Below are positions 26,844-36,181 of a stretch of 64,000 nucleotides of DNA, piece by piece. Source of the DNA: Streptomyces sp. SKN60 (GTDB lineage Bacteria > Actinomycetota > Actinomycetes > Streptomycetales > Streptomycetaceae). The notes beneath the pieces were generated by a model. It was given only the letters and a program-made list of their open reading frames with translations, was not told where the DNA came from and ran no database searches. Numbering within the stretch: position 1 is the first letter of the stretch; every line of letters begins with the position of its first letter. The stretch covers positions 248,001 through 312,000 of the forward strand of contig NZ_JAHTMW010000009.1 of NCBI RefSeq assembly GCF_026236535.1, given 5' to 3'. The translations under genes and the position numbers were made by a program.

Positions 26844-28052
26844 GTGCAGCGCCTCTACGACTTCCTCCGCAGACACCCGACGGGCGTCGACACCTTCTGG
26901 GCCGTCGTCCTCTTCGGGTTCTCCCTGCTGTGGGTGGCCTCGAAGCCCACGGGGGCCGAGGGGGCACCCGCGGTGTACGCCGTCGTCGCGGCGCTGCTCT
27001 CCCTGGTCGTGGCGCTGCGCCGGCGCATGCCGGAGAAGATGCTGGTGCTCACGGTGCTGCTCGGCCTCGCGCAGCTCGCCTTCGGCCTCGTGCCGTTCAT
27101 GGCCGACTTCGCCATGCTCGTGATCATCTACACCGTCGCCGCGCACGACGGCCCGCGCTGGGCCTCCCGGCTCGCCCTGGCCGGCGGGCTGAGCGCCGCG
27201 ACCCTCTCCCAGCTGCGCTGGCCGCTGGAGGACGGCGCGGAGTCCTCCGCCGCCAAGATCTTCTTCACGGTCATCATGACCGTGCCCTTCGCCCTCGCCT
27301 GGGTCCTCGGCGACTCCCTGCGCACCCGCCGCGCCTACTTCGCGCAGCTGGAGGAACGTGCCTCCCGCCTGGAGAAGGAGCGCGAGGCGCAGGCCAAGGT
27401 CGCCGTCGCCGCCGAGCGCGCCCGGATCGCCCGCGAGCTGCACGACGTCGTCGCCCACAACGTCTCCGTGATGGTGGTGCAGGCCGACGGCGCCGCCTAC
27501 GTCATGGACTCCTCGCCCGAGACCGCCAAGCAGGCCCTGGAGACCATCTCCTCCACCGGCCGGCAGGCCCTCGCCGAGATGCGCCGGCTGCTCGGCATCC
27601 TGCGCACCGGCGAGCACCAGGAGGCCGGGGAGTACGTGCCGCAGCCCGACGTCCAGCAGATCGAGGACCTCGTCGAGCAGGTCCGCGGCGCCGGCCTCGC
27701 CGTCGACTTCAAGGTCGAGGGCACCCCGCGCCCGCTGCCCAGCGGCGTCGAGCTCACCGCGTACCGGATCGTCCAGGAAGCCCTCACCAACAGCCGTAAG
27801 CACGGCGGCCCCGACGTCGGCGCCAGCGTCCGGCTCGTCTACTTCGACGACGGCCTCGGCCTGCTCGTCGAGGACGACGGGCGCGGGGCGCCGCAGGAGA
27901 TGTACGAGGACGGCGGCGCCGACGGCCGCGGCCACGGCCTGATCGGCATGCGCGAGCGCGTCGGCATGGTCGGCGGCACGCTCGACGCGGGCCCGCGCCC
28001 CGGCGGCGGCTTCCGCATCAGCGCCCTGCTCCCCCTCAAGCCCGCCCACTGA
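26844..28052 (+). CDS. Two-component sensor histidine kinase (HisKA_3 / NarL type)
   Basis: A 402-residue kinase with four to five N-terminal helices forming the sensor, then a linker coiled coil (EERASRLEKEREAQAK). The HisKA_3 phospho-acceptor box is ARIARELHDVVAHNVSVMVV, whose His lies near residue 205. The HATPase_c domain has N-box EALTNSRKH, G1 VEDDGRG and G2 GHGLIGMRER. It should autophosphorylate and pass phosphate to the response regulator 22 bp downstream. The GTG start has a weak ribosome site. The signal is unknown; the pair is conserved in streptomycetes next to the NuoD2/MidA genes. Confidence 0.93.
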   Translation: MQRLYDFLRRHPTGVDTFWAVVLFGFSLLWVASKPTGAEGAPAVYAVVAALLSLVVALRRRMPEKMLVLTVLLGLAQLAFGLVPFMADFAMLVIIYTVAAHDGPRWASRLALAGGLSAATLSQLRWPLEDGAESSAAKIFFTVIMTVPFALAWVLGDSLRTRRAYFAQLEERASRLEKEREAQAKVAVAAERARIARELHDVVAHNVSVMVVQADGAAYVMDSSPETAKQALETISSTGRQALAEMRRLLGILRTGEHQEAGEYVPQPDVQQIEDLVEQVRGAGLAVDFKVEGTPRPLPSGVELTAYRIVQEALTNSRKHGGPDVGASVRLVYFDDGLGLLVEDDGRGAPQEMYEDGGADGRGHGLIGMRERVGMVGGTLDAGPRPGGGFRISALLPLKPAH

Positions 28053-28073
28053 CGACTCTTAAGGAGTCATTGC

Positions 28074-28760
28074 ATGTCCATCCGCGTGATGCTCGTCGAC
28101 GACCAGGTGCTGCTGCGCACCGGTTTCCGCATGGTGCTCGCCGCCCAGCCGGACATGGAGGTCGTGGCGGAGGCCGGTGACGGCGTCGAGGCCCTGGAGG
28201 CGCTGCGCGGCACCGAGGTCGACGTCGTCCTGATGGACGTGCGCATGCCGAAGCTGGACGGCGTGGAGACCACCCGCCGGATCTGCTCCGCGCCCGACGC
28301 CCCGAAGGTGCTGATCCTCACCACCTTCGACCTCGACGAGTACGCCTTCTCCGGGCTCAAGGCGGGCGCCAGCGGCTTCATGCTGAAGGACGTGCCGCCG
28401 GCCGAGCTGCTCGGCGCGATCCGCTCCGTGCACAGCGGCGACGCCGTCGTCGCCCCGTCCACCACCCGCCGGCTCCTCGACCGCTTCTCGCCGATGCTGC
28501 CGTCGAGCGGCCAGGACACCGGCCACAAGGACCTGGACAAGCTCACCGACCGCGAGCGCGAGGTCATGCTGCTCGTCGCGCAGGGCCTGTCCAACGGCGA
28601 GATCGCCGCCCGCCTCGTGCTCTCCGAGGCCACCGTCAAGACCCACGTCGGCCGCATCCTCACCAAGCTGGGCCTGCGCGACCGGGTGCAGGTGGTGGTG
28701 CTCGCGTACGAGACGGGGCTGGTGCGGGCCGGGGGTGCCGGGGGTGCGGGGGGCCGCTGA
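28074..28760 (+). CDS. NarL/LuxR-family response regulator
   Basis: A 228-residue DNA-binding regulator: receiver domain with acidic pocket Asp11-Asp12 and phospho-acceptor near Asp56 (VVLMDVRMP), a conserved Thr (LTTF), and Lys in MLKDVPP. The C-terminal LuxR HTH has LTDREREVMLLVAQGLSNGE. The tail is Gly/Ala-rich. The ATG has AAGGAG at 8 nt spacing. It is the partner of the kinase just upstream. Confidence 0.95.
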   Translation: MSIRVMLVDDQVLLRTGFRMVLAAQPDMEVVAEAGDGVEALEALRGTEVDVVLMDVRMPKLDGVETTRRICSAPDAPKVLILTTFDLDEYAFSGLKAGASGFMLKDVPPAELLGAIRSVHSGDAVVAPSTTRRLLDRFSPMLPSSGQDTGHKDLDKLTDREREVMLLVAQGLSNGEIAARLVLSEATVKTHVGRILTKLGLRDRVQVVVLAYETGLVRAGGAGGAGGR

Positions 28761-28761
28761 C

Positions 28762-29373
28762 ATGCTGCTGTGGATCAACGGGCCGTTCGGCGGCGGCAAG
28801 ACGCAGACGGCGTACGAGCTGCGCCGCCGGCTGCCCGGCAGCGTTGTCTGCGACCCCGAGCACATCGGCTTCGGCCTGCACCGCACGCTGCCGGAGGCGC
28901 TGCGCGGGGACTTCCAGGACCTGCCGGCCTGGCGGCAGGGCGTATACGACGTCCTCGACCTGGCGCTGCGCCGCCACCACGACGGGCCGGTGATCGTGCC
29001 CATGACGCTCGTCGAGCCCGCGTACTTCGCGGAGGTCGTCGGGCGGCTGCGGGACGCTCACGGCGCGGACCGGGTCCGGCACTTCGCGCTGCTCGCGGAG
29101 CGGGAGCGGGTTCTGAAGCGGCTCAGCGAGCGGGGCCTCGGGCGCGGGCTCAAGCGCGAGAGCTTCGCCGTACGGAAGCTGGACGGCTGCCTGGAGCGGC
29201 TCGCCGGCCCGGAGTTCGCCGACCACATCCGTACGGACGAGCTGACCGTGCCGCAGGTCGCCGAGCGGGTGGCGGGGCTGGCCGGACTGCCGATCGCGCC
29301 GAACAGGGACGGGCGGGTGCGGCACCGGCTGCGGCGGATGCGGGTGGGTCTGGCCCACATCCGCTTCGACTAG
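28762..29373 (+). CDS. P-loop kinase-like protein, TmrB family
   Basis: A 203-residue P-loop NTPase beginning LLWINGPFGGGKTQTA, where GPFGGGKT is the Walker A. It resembles TmrB-type tunicamycin-resistance proteins and small nucleoside/shikimate-type kinases. Conserved GFGLHRTLP and VIVPMTLVEP strands fit that group. It starts 1 nt after the response-regulator stop, so it is transcribed with the two-component genes. Resistance activity is not implied by the sequence alone. Confidence 0.82.
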   Translation: MLLWINGPFGGGKTQTAYELRRRLPGSVVCDPEHIGFGLHRTLPEALRGDFQDLPAWRQGVYDVLDLALRRHHDGPVIVPMTLVEPAYFAEVVGRLRDAHGADRVRHFALLAERERVLKRLSERGLGRGLKRESFAVRKLDGCLERLAGPEFADHIRTDELTVPQVAERVAGLAGLPIAPNRDGRVRHRLRRMRVGLAHIRFD

Positions 29374-29379
29374 CTGCGG

Positions 29380-30468
29380 TCAGCGGAGTACGGACTCCAG
29401 GAAGTCGCTGCCCAGGCGGGCGACCGCCGAGAAGTCCAGCTGGTGCAGCACGTACCGGCCGCGCCGCTGCGTGGTCAGCAGCCCCGCCTTCTTCAGGAGC
29501 GAGAGGTGCCGGGACACCTCCGGGGCCGTGATGCCGTACGCGTCCGCCAGCTCGCTCGTCGAGTACGCACTGCGCGACAGGTTCCGGCACAGGCTCATCC
29601 GCATGGGGTGCGCCAGCGCCTCCAGGCGCAGCCGCACCGTCTCCACGGACTCGGTGCCGCCGATCTCCTGGGTGGCCACCGGGTACTGGATCACCGGCTG
29701 CCAGCCGGGCGCGTACAGCGCGAACAGGTGCGGCCAGCCGAAGACGCTCGGCAGCAGCGTCACCGCGCTGCCGTGGGCCTCGGTGCGGCCGTGCACCAGC
29801 TTGTCCACGACGATCCGGCGGCCGCCGTGCTCGTCCTCCTCCACGCTCAGCGCCGGCGACGCCGCCGTCAGCGCCTCCGCGAGGCCCTTGCGGCGGAGCA
29901 GCTCCGTCTTGTGCCGGGCGTCGGCGGCGAGCTGGACGCGGACCCGGCGCCAGGTGTCGCCGAAGAACGCGTCCTCGCAGTCCTCCATCAGGCGCCGGAT
30001 CCACGCGCGCGTGGCGGTCGGATCCGCGAGCATCCGCTCCACGAACGCGGCCTGGCGCGGGCCGCGCGCCGCCGCCAGATCCAGCGCCCGGCGCCGCGAC
30101 CACGCGTCGGTGAGGGGCGACGGCAGGCCCTTCGGGTAGTGGTTGGTGCTGCACGAGATCTCCAGGGCCGCGCCCACGAAGGTCTCGTCGTCCATCCGGT
30201 CGAGGTCGTCCAGCTCCTCCGCCAGGGTCTCCCGGGGCTGCGCCGGCATCAGGAAGTCGGAGCGCGTCGACCGCCACATGAAGTCGGCCTCCAGGAGCCG
30301 GTCCGCCAGCTCCGGCTTCAGCGCGGCCGAGGTCGCCGTCGTCCACGCGTGCAGCCGGGCGTGGTGGGCCGGCTCGGCCAGCGCGTGCAGTGCGTTGGCG
30401 AGTTCGGCCAGGGGCGACGGGCAGAAGGTGATCCGCTCGGGCGGCAGTCCGGTGATGTCGATGCTCAC
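29380..30468 (-). CDS. ArsR-type winged-helix regulator with long N-terminal domain
   Basis: A 362-residue protein. The last 90 residues form an ArsR-like wHTH (LEALAHPMRMSLCRNLSRSA, TSELADAYGITAPEVSRHLS, then the RRGRYVLHQLD wing). The first 250 residues are a DUF5937-like domain beginning with VSIDITGLPPERITF, found in streptomycete regulators of unknown ligand. No metal-binding Cys pair is seen in the HTH, so it is unlikely to be a classical metal sensor. GTG 30468 is preferred to GTG 30474 because of spacing from AGGGGGG. Confidence 0.85.
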   Translation of the reverse strand: MSIDITGLPPERITFCPSPLAELANALHALAEPAHHARLHAWTTATSAALKPELADRLLEADFMWRSTRSDFLMPAQPRETLAEELDDLDRMDDETFVGAALEISCSTNHYPKGLPSPLTDAWSRRRALDLAAARGPRQAAFVERMLADPTATRAWIRRLMEDCEDAFFGDTWRRVRVQLAADARHKTELLRRKGLAEALTAASPALSVEEDEHGGRRIVVDKLVHGRTEAHGSAVTLLPSVFGWPHLFALYAPGWQPVIQYPVATQEIGGTESVETVRLRLEALAHPMRMSLCRNLSRSAYSTSELADAYGITAPEVSRHLSLLKKAGLLTTQRRGRYVLHQLDFSAVARLGSDFLESVLR

Positions 30469-30574
30469 GCTCACCCCCCTATGGTGCGGGGTCCACGGCG
30501 GGTGCTGTCGCGCCGTTTGACGACCCGCGTCAATCGGCGCGCGCCGCGGTCGTCCCCGGCCGCACGGTGACTCC

Positions 30575-30775
30575 ATGAACGCTCTTCAGCAACACGCCCT
30601 GGACACGTACCGCGCCGCGCAGCACGGGAGCCCCGCGCCGCCGGTGCCGGGAGCGGGTGAGCTTGCGGTGGTGCGGGCGGTGGTGCGGTGGTGGCGTGGG
30701 GGGTGCTCCGGCCGCCCCGCCGTTGTGGGCATACGTTCCGCAGGGGCTGGGGGTCCCCCCAGGGCGAAGCCCTAG
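30575..30775 (+). CDS. Small protein, apparently truncated by an adjoining repeat
   Basis: A 66-residue reading frame starting MNALQQHALDTYRAAQHGSP. I recall similar short proteins in streptomycetes with this opening followed by a basic helix. Here the helix start is present (VVRAVVRWWRGG), but the rest reads into the left arm of the inverted repeat at 30724 and ends at a TAG inside it. It looks like a small gene whose 3' end was replaced. Role unknown; it may be non-functional. Confidence 0.45.
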   Translation: MNALQQHALDTYRAAQHGSPAPPVPGAGELAVVRAVVRWWRGGCSGRPAVVGIRSAGAGGPPRAKP

Positions 30776-30976
30776 GGGGAGGGTGGGCACAACGGACGGC
30801 GCCCGTTGCCGGGCCTAGGCTTCCGCGCCTGAACGCCCAGCACGAGGGCGCCGTGCTCGTGGTGCGGGTCCAGGCCCGGGTGCGGAACGCGCCCGCATAG
30901 GCGCCGTCCCGTGTGCCCACCCTCCCCCTGGCTTCGCCGGGGGGACCCCCACGCCCCAGCGGGACGAATGCCCACA
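30724..30976. repeat. Large imperfect inverted repeat (non-coding element)
   Basis: The left arm 30724-30803 and right arm 30900-30976 are inverted copies. Both contain TGTGGGCAT, a GGGGGTCCCCCC block, a GGCGAAGCC core, GGGAGGGTGGGCACA, and inner ends GGACGGCGCC/GGCGCCGTCC (perfect over 10 bp). Each arm can also fold on itself. The 96-bp centre has no open frame of note. From 30977 to 31139 the DNA continues as GC-rich palindromic fragments with no gene. Elements of this composition recur between genes in streptomycete genomes, as I recall; I see no transposase. Confidence 0.75.
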
Positions 30977-31139
30977 CGGAGTGAGGCGGGGGCGATGCCC
31001 GCGCGGTGCCCTCGCGGTGCCGGCACAAGGCGGGGAAGCGCAGGCCCCGGCACGGGGCGCCGTTCGTTGGGCCCGCCCGCGCCTCGCCCTCGGGCTGGGC
31101 GCCCAGGCCCAAGAGGCCCAGGCCCCGCAAGTCGCGCCG

Positions 31140-32309
31140 CTACAGCCGCGCCAGGAAGTCGCGTACCGCCGCGCGCACATCGGCCGCCGTCCACGCGAGG
31201 CCCGGCCCGCCCACCGTCAGTTCCGTCGCCGCGACCCCCGGCGGGCCGCCCGCGGGGGCGGGGAACCAGCGGCGGAAGAGGGTCGTGCCCGTCTCCTCCG
31301 CCTGGGCGAGGGCCGCGGCGGTGAGGGCGTCGGCGTCGTACGGGAGCCAGACCTGGAACTGGTGGGTGTGCGGGGCCTCCGGGTGGACCCGGAACCAGCC
31401 GGGGCCGCCCGGCTCCGCGAGGGCGTCGCGGACGGCGGCGGCCACCACGCGCGCGTGGGCGACGTACGAGGGCAGGCGGGGCAGCTCCTCGGACAGGCCC
31501 CGCAGCGCGGAAAGCGCGGCCGGGTACTGCTGGAAGACCTGGCCCCCGTACCGGTGCCGCCAGATCCGCGCCTCCTCGATCAGCTCGTCGGGTCCGGCGA
31601 GGGCGGCGCCGGACAGGCCGCCGAGGGACTTGTAGAAGGACACGTACACGCTGTCGGCGAGCCCGGCGATCTCCGCGAGCGGGCGCCCGAAGTGCGTCGG
31701 GCAGTCCCACAGCCGCGCGCCGTCGAAGTGGACGACCGCGTCCCGCTCGCGCGCCGCGTCGACGACGGCGACCAGCTCGTCCCAGCTGGGCAGCACGAAG
31801 CCGGCGTCCCGCAGCGGCAGCTCCAGCATCAGGGCGCCGAAGCGCTCCGGGTGGTCGCGCACCTCGTCGGCGGTGGGCAGCCGGGGCTCGTCGGTGGGGT
31901 GGACCGTGCGCAGGCCGCTGACCGCGGCGAAGGCGCCGTTCTCGTGCACCTCGGGGTGGGCCAGCGGGTGCAGCGCGACCACCGGGTCGCCGGTGCGGGC
32001 GGCCCAGCAGCGCAGGGCGACCTGCTGGGCCATGGTCCCGGTGGGGAAGAAGGCCGCGGCGGGCATGCCGAGCTCCTCGGCGACCCGCTGCTCCAGTTCC
32101 TCGACGACCCCGTTGCCGTACATGTCGAGGGGCAGTCCGGCGCGGCCGGAGCCGTCCGCCCAGTCCGCCAGGTTGCGCAGCCGCGCGCCCACGGTGCCGT
32201 CCATCGGCGCGTTCCACAGCTTGCGCGGGGCGCCGCCCCACACCCGGGCCCGGTACGCCGGCCCCGACTCCTGCGCGGTGCTGTTCTCGGTCTCGTTCTG
32301 ATCCTCCAT
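31140..32309 (-). CDS. Low-specificity threonine aldolase family PLP enzyme
   Basis: A 389-residue fold-type I PLP enzyme of the beta-eliminating lyase/threonine aldolase family (Thr to Gly plus acetaldehyde). FPTGTMAQQVALRCWAAR binds the cofactor phosphate. VVHFDGARLWD carries the Asp-Arg pair, and SFYKSLGGLSGAAL contains the Schiff-base Lys. HPLAHPEVHENGA is the conserved His region. The start is ATG 32309. It is followed on the other strand by the DUF2520 gene, 128 bp away, with a short AT-containing promoter-like spacer. Exact substrate preference is not readable. Confidence 0.87.
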   Translation of the reverse strand: MEDQNETENSTAQESGPAYRARVWGGAPRKLWNAPMDGTVGARLRNLADWADGSGRAGLPLDMYGNGVVEELEQRVAEELGMPAAAFFPTGTMAQQVALRCWAARTGDPVVALHPLAHPEVHENGAFAAVSGLRTVHPTDEPRLPTADEVRDHPERFGALMLELPLRDAGFVLPSWDELVAVVDAARERDAVVHFDGARLWDCPTHFGRPLAEIAGLADSVYVSFYKSLGGLSGAALAGPDELIEEARIWRHRYGGQVFQQYPAALSALRGLSEELPRLPSYVAHARVVAAAVRDALAEPGGPGWFRVHPEAPHTHQFQVWLPYDADALTAAALAQAEETGTTLFRRWFPAPAGGPPGVAATELTVGGPGLAWTAADVRAAVRDFLARL

Positions 32310-32436
32310 GAGCAGATCATCACACCGCCGCCCACACCCTGTGGACAGCCACGGGCGAGCGCGAAACGCTGGCGTAGCATGACCAGAAATCGTCCGGTAC
32401 CCCCCGAGGACTGGAACGGAAGGCCGACCCGAAACC

Positions 32437-33426
32437 GTGAACGCACCACCAGAACCCCGGCACCCGCAGGCGGACCGCGCCGAGGACCGCCCCGCCCGGC
32501 TCACCGTCGGAGTCGTCGGCGCCGGACGCGTGGGCCCTGCCCTCGCCGCCGCACTCCAGCTCGCCGGACACCGGCCCGTCGCCGTCTCCGCGGTCTCCGA
32601 CGCCTCCCGCAGGCGCGCCGCGGCCCTGCTGCCGGACGTCCCCGTGGTCGAGCCCGCCCGGGTGCTCGCCCTCGCCGACCTGGTCCTGCTCACCGTCCCC
32701 GACGACGCCCTGCCCGGCCTCGTCGAGGGCCTGGCCGAAACCGGTGCGGTGCGCCCCGGGCAGCTCCTCGTGCACACCTCCGGGCGGTACGGGGTGCGGG
32801 TGCTCGACCCGGCCCGCCGGGCCGGTGCGCTGCCGCTCGCGCTGCACCCGGCCATGACCTTCACCGGCACCTCGGTGGACGTGCAGCGGCTCGCGGGCTG
32901 CTCCTTCGGCGTCACCGCGCCCGAGGAGCTGCGGCTCGCCGCCGAGGCGCTGGTCATCGAGATGGGCGGCGAGCCCGAGTGGATCGCCGAGGCGAACCGG
33001 CCGCTCTACCACGCGGCCCTCGCCCTCGGCGCGAACCACCTGGTCACCCTGGTCGCCCAGGCCATGGAGCTGCTCCGCGCGGCCGGCGTGTCCGCGCCCG
33101 ACCGGATGCTCGGCCCGCTCCTCGGCGCGGCCCTGGACAACGCGCTGCGGTCCGGTGACGCCGCCCTGACCGGCCCCGTCGCCCGCGGTGACGCCGGCAC
33201 CGTCGCCGCCCATGTGGCGGAGCTGCACAAGCACGCCCCCGGCACCGTCGCCGGCTATCTCGCGATGGCCCGCGCGACCGCCGACCGCGCCCTCGCGCAC
33301 GGCCTGCTCAAGCCCGAGCTGGCCGAGGACCTGCTCGGCGTGCTCGCCGCCGACACCCCGCCGGGCCCGACCGGAACCAGCGGCACGACCGGACCCGCCG
33401 ACGGGCCGCAAGGAGACGACCGATGA
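32437..33426 (+). CDS. Rossmann-fold / DUF2520 dehydrogenase, first gene of the pantothenate-NAD operon
   Basis: A 329-residue NAD(P)-dependent protein with [17 protein letters not shown] (GxGxxG-type loop at about residues 22-38) and a C-terminal helical DUF2520 domain ([19 protein letters not shown]). Its architecture is that of 6-phosphogluconate/ketopantoate reductases. The stop overlaps the panC ATG (ATGA), which suggests it works with PanC. The best guess is ketopantoate reduction, since no panE is seen here and PanG-type alternatives exist. This is inference. The tail is Thr/Gly/Pro low complexity. Confidence 0.85.
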   Translation: MNAPPEPRHPQADRAEDRPARLTVGVVGAGRVGPALAAALQLAGHRPVAVSAVSDASRRRAAALLPDVPVVEPARVLALADLVLLTVPDDALPGLVEGLAETGAVRPGQLLVHTSGRYGVRVLDPARRAGALPLALHPAMTFTGTSVDVQRLAGCSFGVTAPEELRLAAEALVIEMGGEPEWIAEANRPLYHAALALGANHLVTLVAQAMELLRAAGVSAPDRMLGPLLGAALDNALRSGDAALTGPVARGDAGTVAAHVAELHKHAPGTVAGYLAMARATADRALAHGLLKPELAEDLLGVLAADTPPGPTGTSGTTGPADGPQGDDR

Positions 33427-34478
33427 GCCTGATCGCCGAGCAGAGCGCCGGGCGCCACCAGCCGGGTGAGCTGGCCCCCACGGCCGCGGAACTGGCGGAC
33501 GCCAGGTCGCGGTTCGGCGCGCCCGGACGCAACGCCGTCGTCATGACCATGGGCGCCCTCCACGAGGGCCACGCCACCCTGATCAGGGCCGCCCGCGAGC
33601 GGGTCGGCGCCGACGGTTTCGTCGTCGTCACCGTCTTCGTCAACCCGCTGCAGTTCGGCGCCGGCGAGGACCTCGACCGCTACCCCCGCACCCTCGACGC
33701 CGACCTGGCGCTGGCCTTCGCGGCCGGTGCCAGCGTGGTCTTCGCCCCCTCCGCCGACGAGGTCTACCCCGGCGGCGAGCCGCAGGTGCGGATCACCGCC
33801 GGCCCCATGGGCGAGCGCCTCGAAGGCGCCTCCCGGCCCGGGCACTTCGACGGCATGCTCACCGTCGTCGCCAAGCTCCTTCACCTCACCGGCCCCGACC
33901 TGGCCTTCTTCGGCCAGAAGGACGCCCAGCAGCTGGCCCTGATCCGCCGCATGGTCCGCGACCTGAACTTCCCGGTCGAGATCGTCGGCGTGCCGACCGT
34001 CCGCGAGGACGACGGCCTCGCCCTGTCCAGCCGCAACCGCTATCTGTCGCCCGAGGAGCGCCACACCGCCCTCGCGCTGTCCCGGGCGCTGTTCGCCGCC
34101 CGCGACCGGCTCGCCGCCCAGGCGGCGCTGCGCGCCCGCGCCGACGCGCTGCTCGGCGACCCCGGCCGGGCCGAGAACCGCGCCGAGGCGCTGTCCCGGC
34201 TCGGCGAGGCCCGCGCCGCCGCCGACGCCCACGCGGTCGCCCAGGCCGCCGAGGGCCGGGGCGCCGAGGCCGTACGGGCCGCCGCCCGTGCCGTACTGGA
34301 CGACGCGTGCCATGCCGAGCCGCCGCTCGCCCTGGACTATCTGGCCCTGGTCGACCCGGCCGACTTCACCGAGGTCGAGGACGGCCACGACGGAGAGGCG
34401 ATCCTCGCCGTCGCCGCGCGGGTGGGGACCACGCGGCTCATCGACAACATCCCCCTCACGTTCGGAGTCGTGAAGTGA
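33423..34478 (+). CDS. panC: Pantoate-beta-alanine ligase (pantothenate synthetase)
   Basis: Joins pantoate and beta-alanine with ATP to make pantothenate, the CoA precursor. 351 residues, longer than the 280-300 typical elsewhere because of an Ala/Arg-rich insertion (about residues 220-290). Motifs are [16 protein letters not shown] (HIGH-like), [22 protein letters not shown], and [14 protein letters not shown] (KMSKS-like region). It is translationally coupled to both neighbours: ATGA with the DUF2520 gene and GTGA with nadB. Confidence 0.96.
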   Translation: MSLIAEQSAGRHQPGELAPTAAELADARSRFGAPGRNAVVMTMGALHEGHATLIRAARERVGADGFVVVTVFVNPLQFGAGEDLDRYPRTLDADLALAFAAGASVVFAPSADEVYPGGEPQVRITAGPMGERLEGASRPGHFDGMLTVVAKLLHLTGPDLAFFGQKDAQQLALIRRMVRDLNFPVEIVGVPTVREDDGLALSSRNRYLSPEERHTALALSRALFAARDRLAAQAALRARADALLGDPGRAENRAEALSRLGEARAAADAHAVAQAAEGRGAEAVRAAARAVLDDACHAEPPLALDYLALVDPADFTEVEDGHDGEAILAVAARVGTTRLIDNIPLTFGVVK

Positions 34479-36181
34479 CCGGAATACGGCTGCACGCGCC
34501 CGCCCCCGGATGGTCCATCGACGCGGATGTCGTCGTGGTCGGCTCCGGTGTCGCGGGCCTCACCGCCGCCCTGCGCTGCACCTCCGCCGGGCTGCGCACG
34601 GTCGTCGTCACCAAGGCCCGGCTCGACGCCGGCTCCACCCGCTGGGCGCAGGGCGGCATCGCCGCCGCGCTCGGCGACGGCGACACCCCCGCGCAGCACC
34701 TCGACGACACCCTCGTCGCCGGCGCCGGGCTGTGCGACGAGCCGGCCGTGGACGTCCTGGTCACCGAGGGCCCCGACGCGGTCCGCCGGCTGATCGCCAC
34801 CGGCGCCCACTTCGACAAGGCCGACGACGGCACGATCGCGCTGACCCGCGAGGGCGGCCACCACCGCCGCCGCATCGTGCACGCCGGCGGCGACGCGACC
34901 GGCGCCGAGGTCTCCCGCGCCCTGGTCGAGGCGATACGGGACCGGGGCGTGCGCTTCATCGAGCACGCGCTCGTGCTCGACCTCCTCAAGGACGAGACGG
35001 GCCACACCGCCGGCGTCACCCTGCACGTGATGGGCGAGGGCCAGCACGACGGCGTCGGCGCCGTCCACGCCCCCGCCGTGGTCCTCGCCACCGGCGGCAT
35101 GGGCCAGGTCTTCTCCGCCACCACCAACCCGTCCGTCTCCACCGGCGACGGCGTCGCCCTCGCGCTGCGCGCCGGGGCCGAGGTCTCCGACCTCGAATTC
35201 GTCCAGTTCCACCCCACGGTGCTCTTCCTCGGCGCCGACTCCGAGGGCCAGCAGCCGCTGGTCTCCGAGGCGGTACGGGGCGAGGGCGCCCATCTCGTCG
35301 ACGCCGACGGGGTCCGCTTCATGCTCGGGCAGCACGAGCTGGCCGAGCTCGCGCCCCGCGACATCGTCGCCAAGGCGATCACGCGGCGGATGCTGGAGCA
35401 GGACGCCGAGCACATGTACCTGGACGCCCGGCACTTCGGCGCCGAGATGTGGGAGCAGCGCTTCCCGACCATCCTGGCCGCCTGCCGCTCGCACGGCATG
35501 GACCCGGTCACCGAGCCGATCCCGATCGCCCCGGCCGCCCACTACGCCTCCGGCGGCGTCCGCACCGACCTGCACGGCCGCACCACCGTCCCCGGCCTGT
35601 ACGCGTGCGGCGAGGTCGCCTGCACCGGCGTGCACGGCGCGAACCGGCTCGCCTCGAACTCGCTCCTGGAGGGCCTGGTCTTCGCCGAGCGGATCGCCGC
35701 CGACATCACGGCGCACGGCCCGCACCGCGAGGGCCGCCCGGCGGTGGCCGACACCTCCACGGTGCTCAGCCTGCTCGCCCCCGAGACCCGCCGCGAGGTG
35801 CAGCGCACCATGACCGCCGGCGCGGGCGTGCTGCGCTCCGCCGAGAGCCTGGCCGGGGCCGCCGACGCCCTGGAGGTGCTGCGCCGCGGCGCCGAGGACG
35901 AGCGCAAGGCCGCCGAGCCGGGCGTGGACTCCTGGGAGACCACCAATCTGCTGTGCGTGGCCCGGGTCCTGGTGGCCGCCGCCCGTGAGCGCGCGGAGAC
36001 CCGCGGCTGCCACTGGCGCGAGGACTTCCCCGACCGGGACGACGCGGCCTGGCGCCGTCATCTCGTCGTACGCCTGACGCCCGACCGCCGCCTGGCGGTG
36101 CACCGCACCACCGGCGCGGACTTTCCGCCCGTAACCCCCGACGCCGTAACCGTCGACGCACCCTGGGAGCCGCAGTCGTGA
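34475..36181 (+). CDS. nadB: L-aspartate oxidase
   Basis: FAD enzyme oxidising L-aspartate to iminoaspartate, the first step of de novo NAD synthesis; 568 residues. The FAD-binding [14 protein letters not shown] is at residues 18-31. [15 protein letters not shown] and HPTVLFL are catalytic-site segments. [20 protein letters not shown] and [16 protein letters not shown] are the succinate dehydrogenase/aspartate oxidase signatures. No nadA (quinolinate synthase) is adjacent, so it must lie elsewhere. The GTG start overlaps the panC stop; the stop overlaps the nadC GTG. Confidence 0.95.
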   Translation: MTGIRLHAPAPGWSIDADVVVVGSGVAGLTAALRCTSAGLRTVVVTKARLDAGSTRWAQGGIAAALGDGDTPAQHLDDTLVAGAGLCDEPAVDVLVTEGPDAVRRLIATGAHFDKADDGTIALTREGGHHRRRIVHAGGDATGAEVSRALVEAIRDRGVRFIEHALVLDLLKDETGHTAGVTLHVMGEGQHDGVGAVHAPAVVLATGGMGQVFSATTNPSVSTGDGVALALRAGAEVSDLEFVQFHPTVLFLGADSEGQQPLVSEAVRGEGAHLVDADGVRFMLGQHELAELAPRDIVAKAITRRMLEQDAEHMYLDARHFGAEMWEQRFPTILAACRSHGMDPVTEPIPIAPAAHYASGGVRTDLHGRTTVPGLYACGEVACTGVHGANRLASNSLLEGLVFAERIAADITAHGPHREGRPAVADTSTVLSLLAPETRREVQRTMTAGAGVLRSAESLAGAADALEVLRRGAEDERKAAEPGVDSWETTNLLCVARVLVAAARERAETRGCHWREDFPDRDDAAWRRHLVVRLTPDRRLAVHRTTGADFPPVTPDAVTVDAPWEPQS

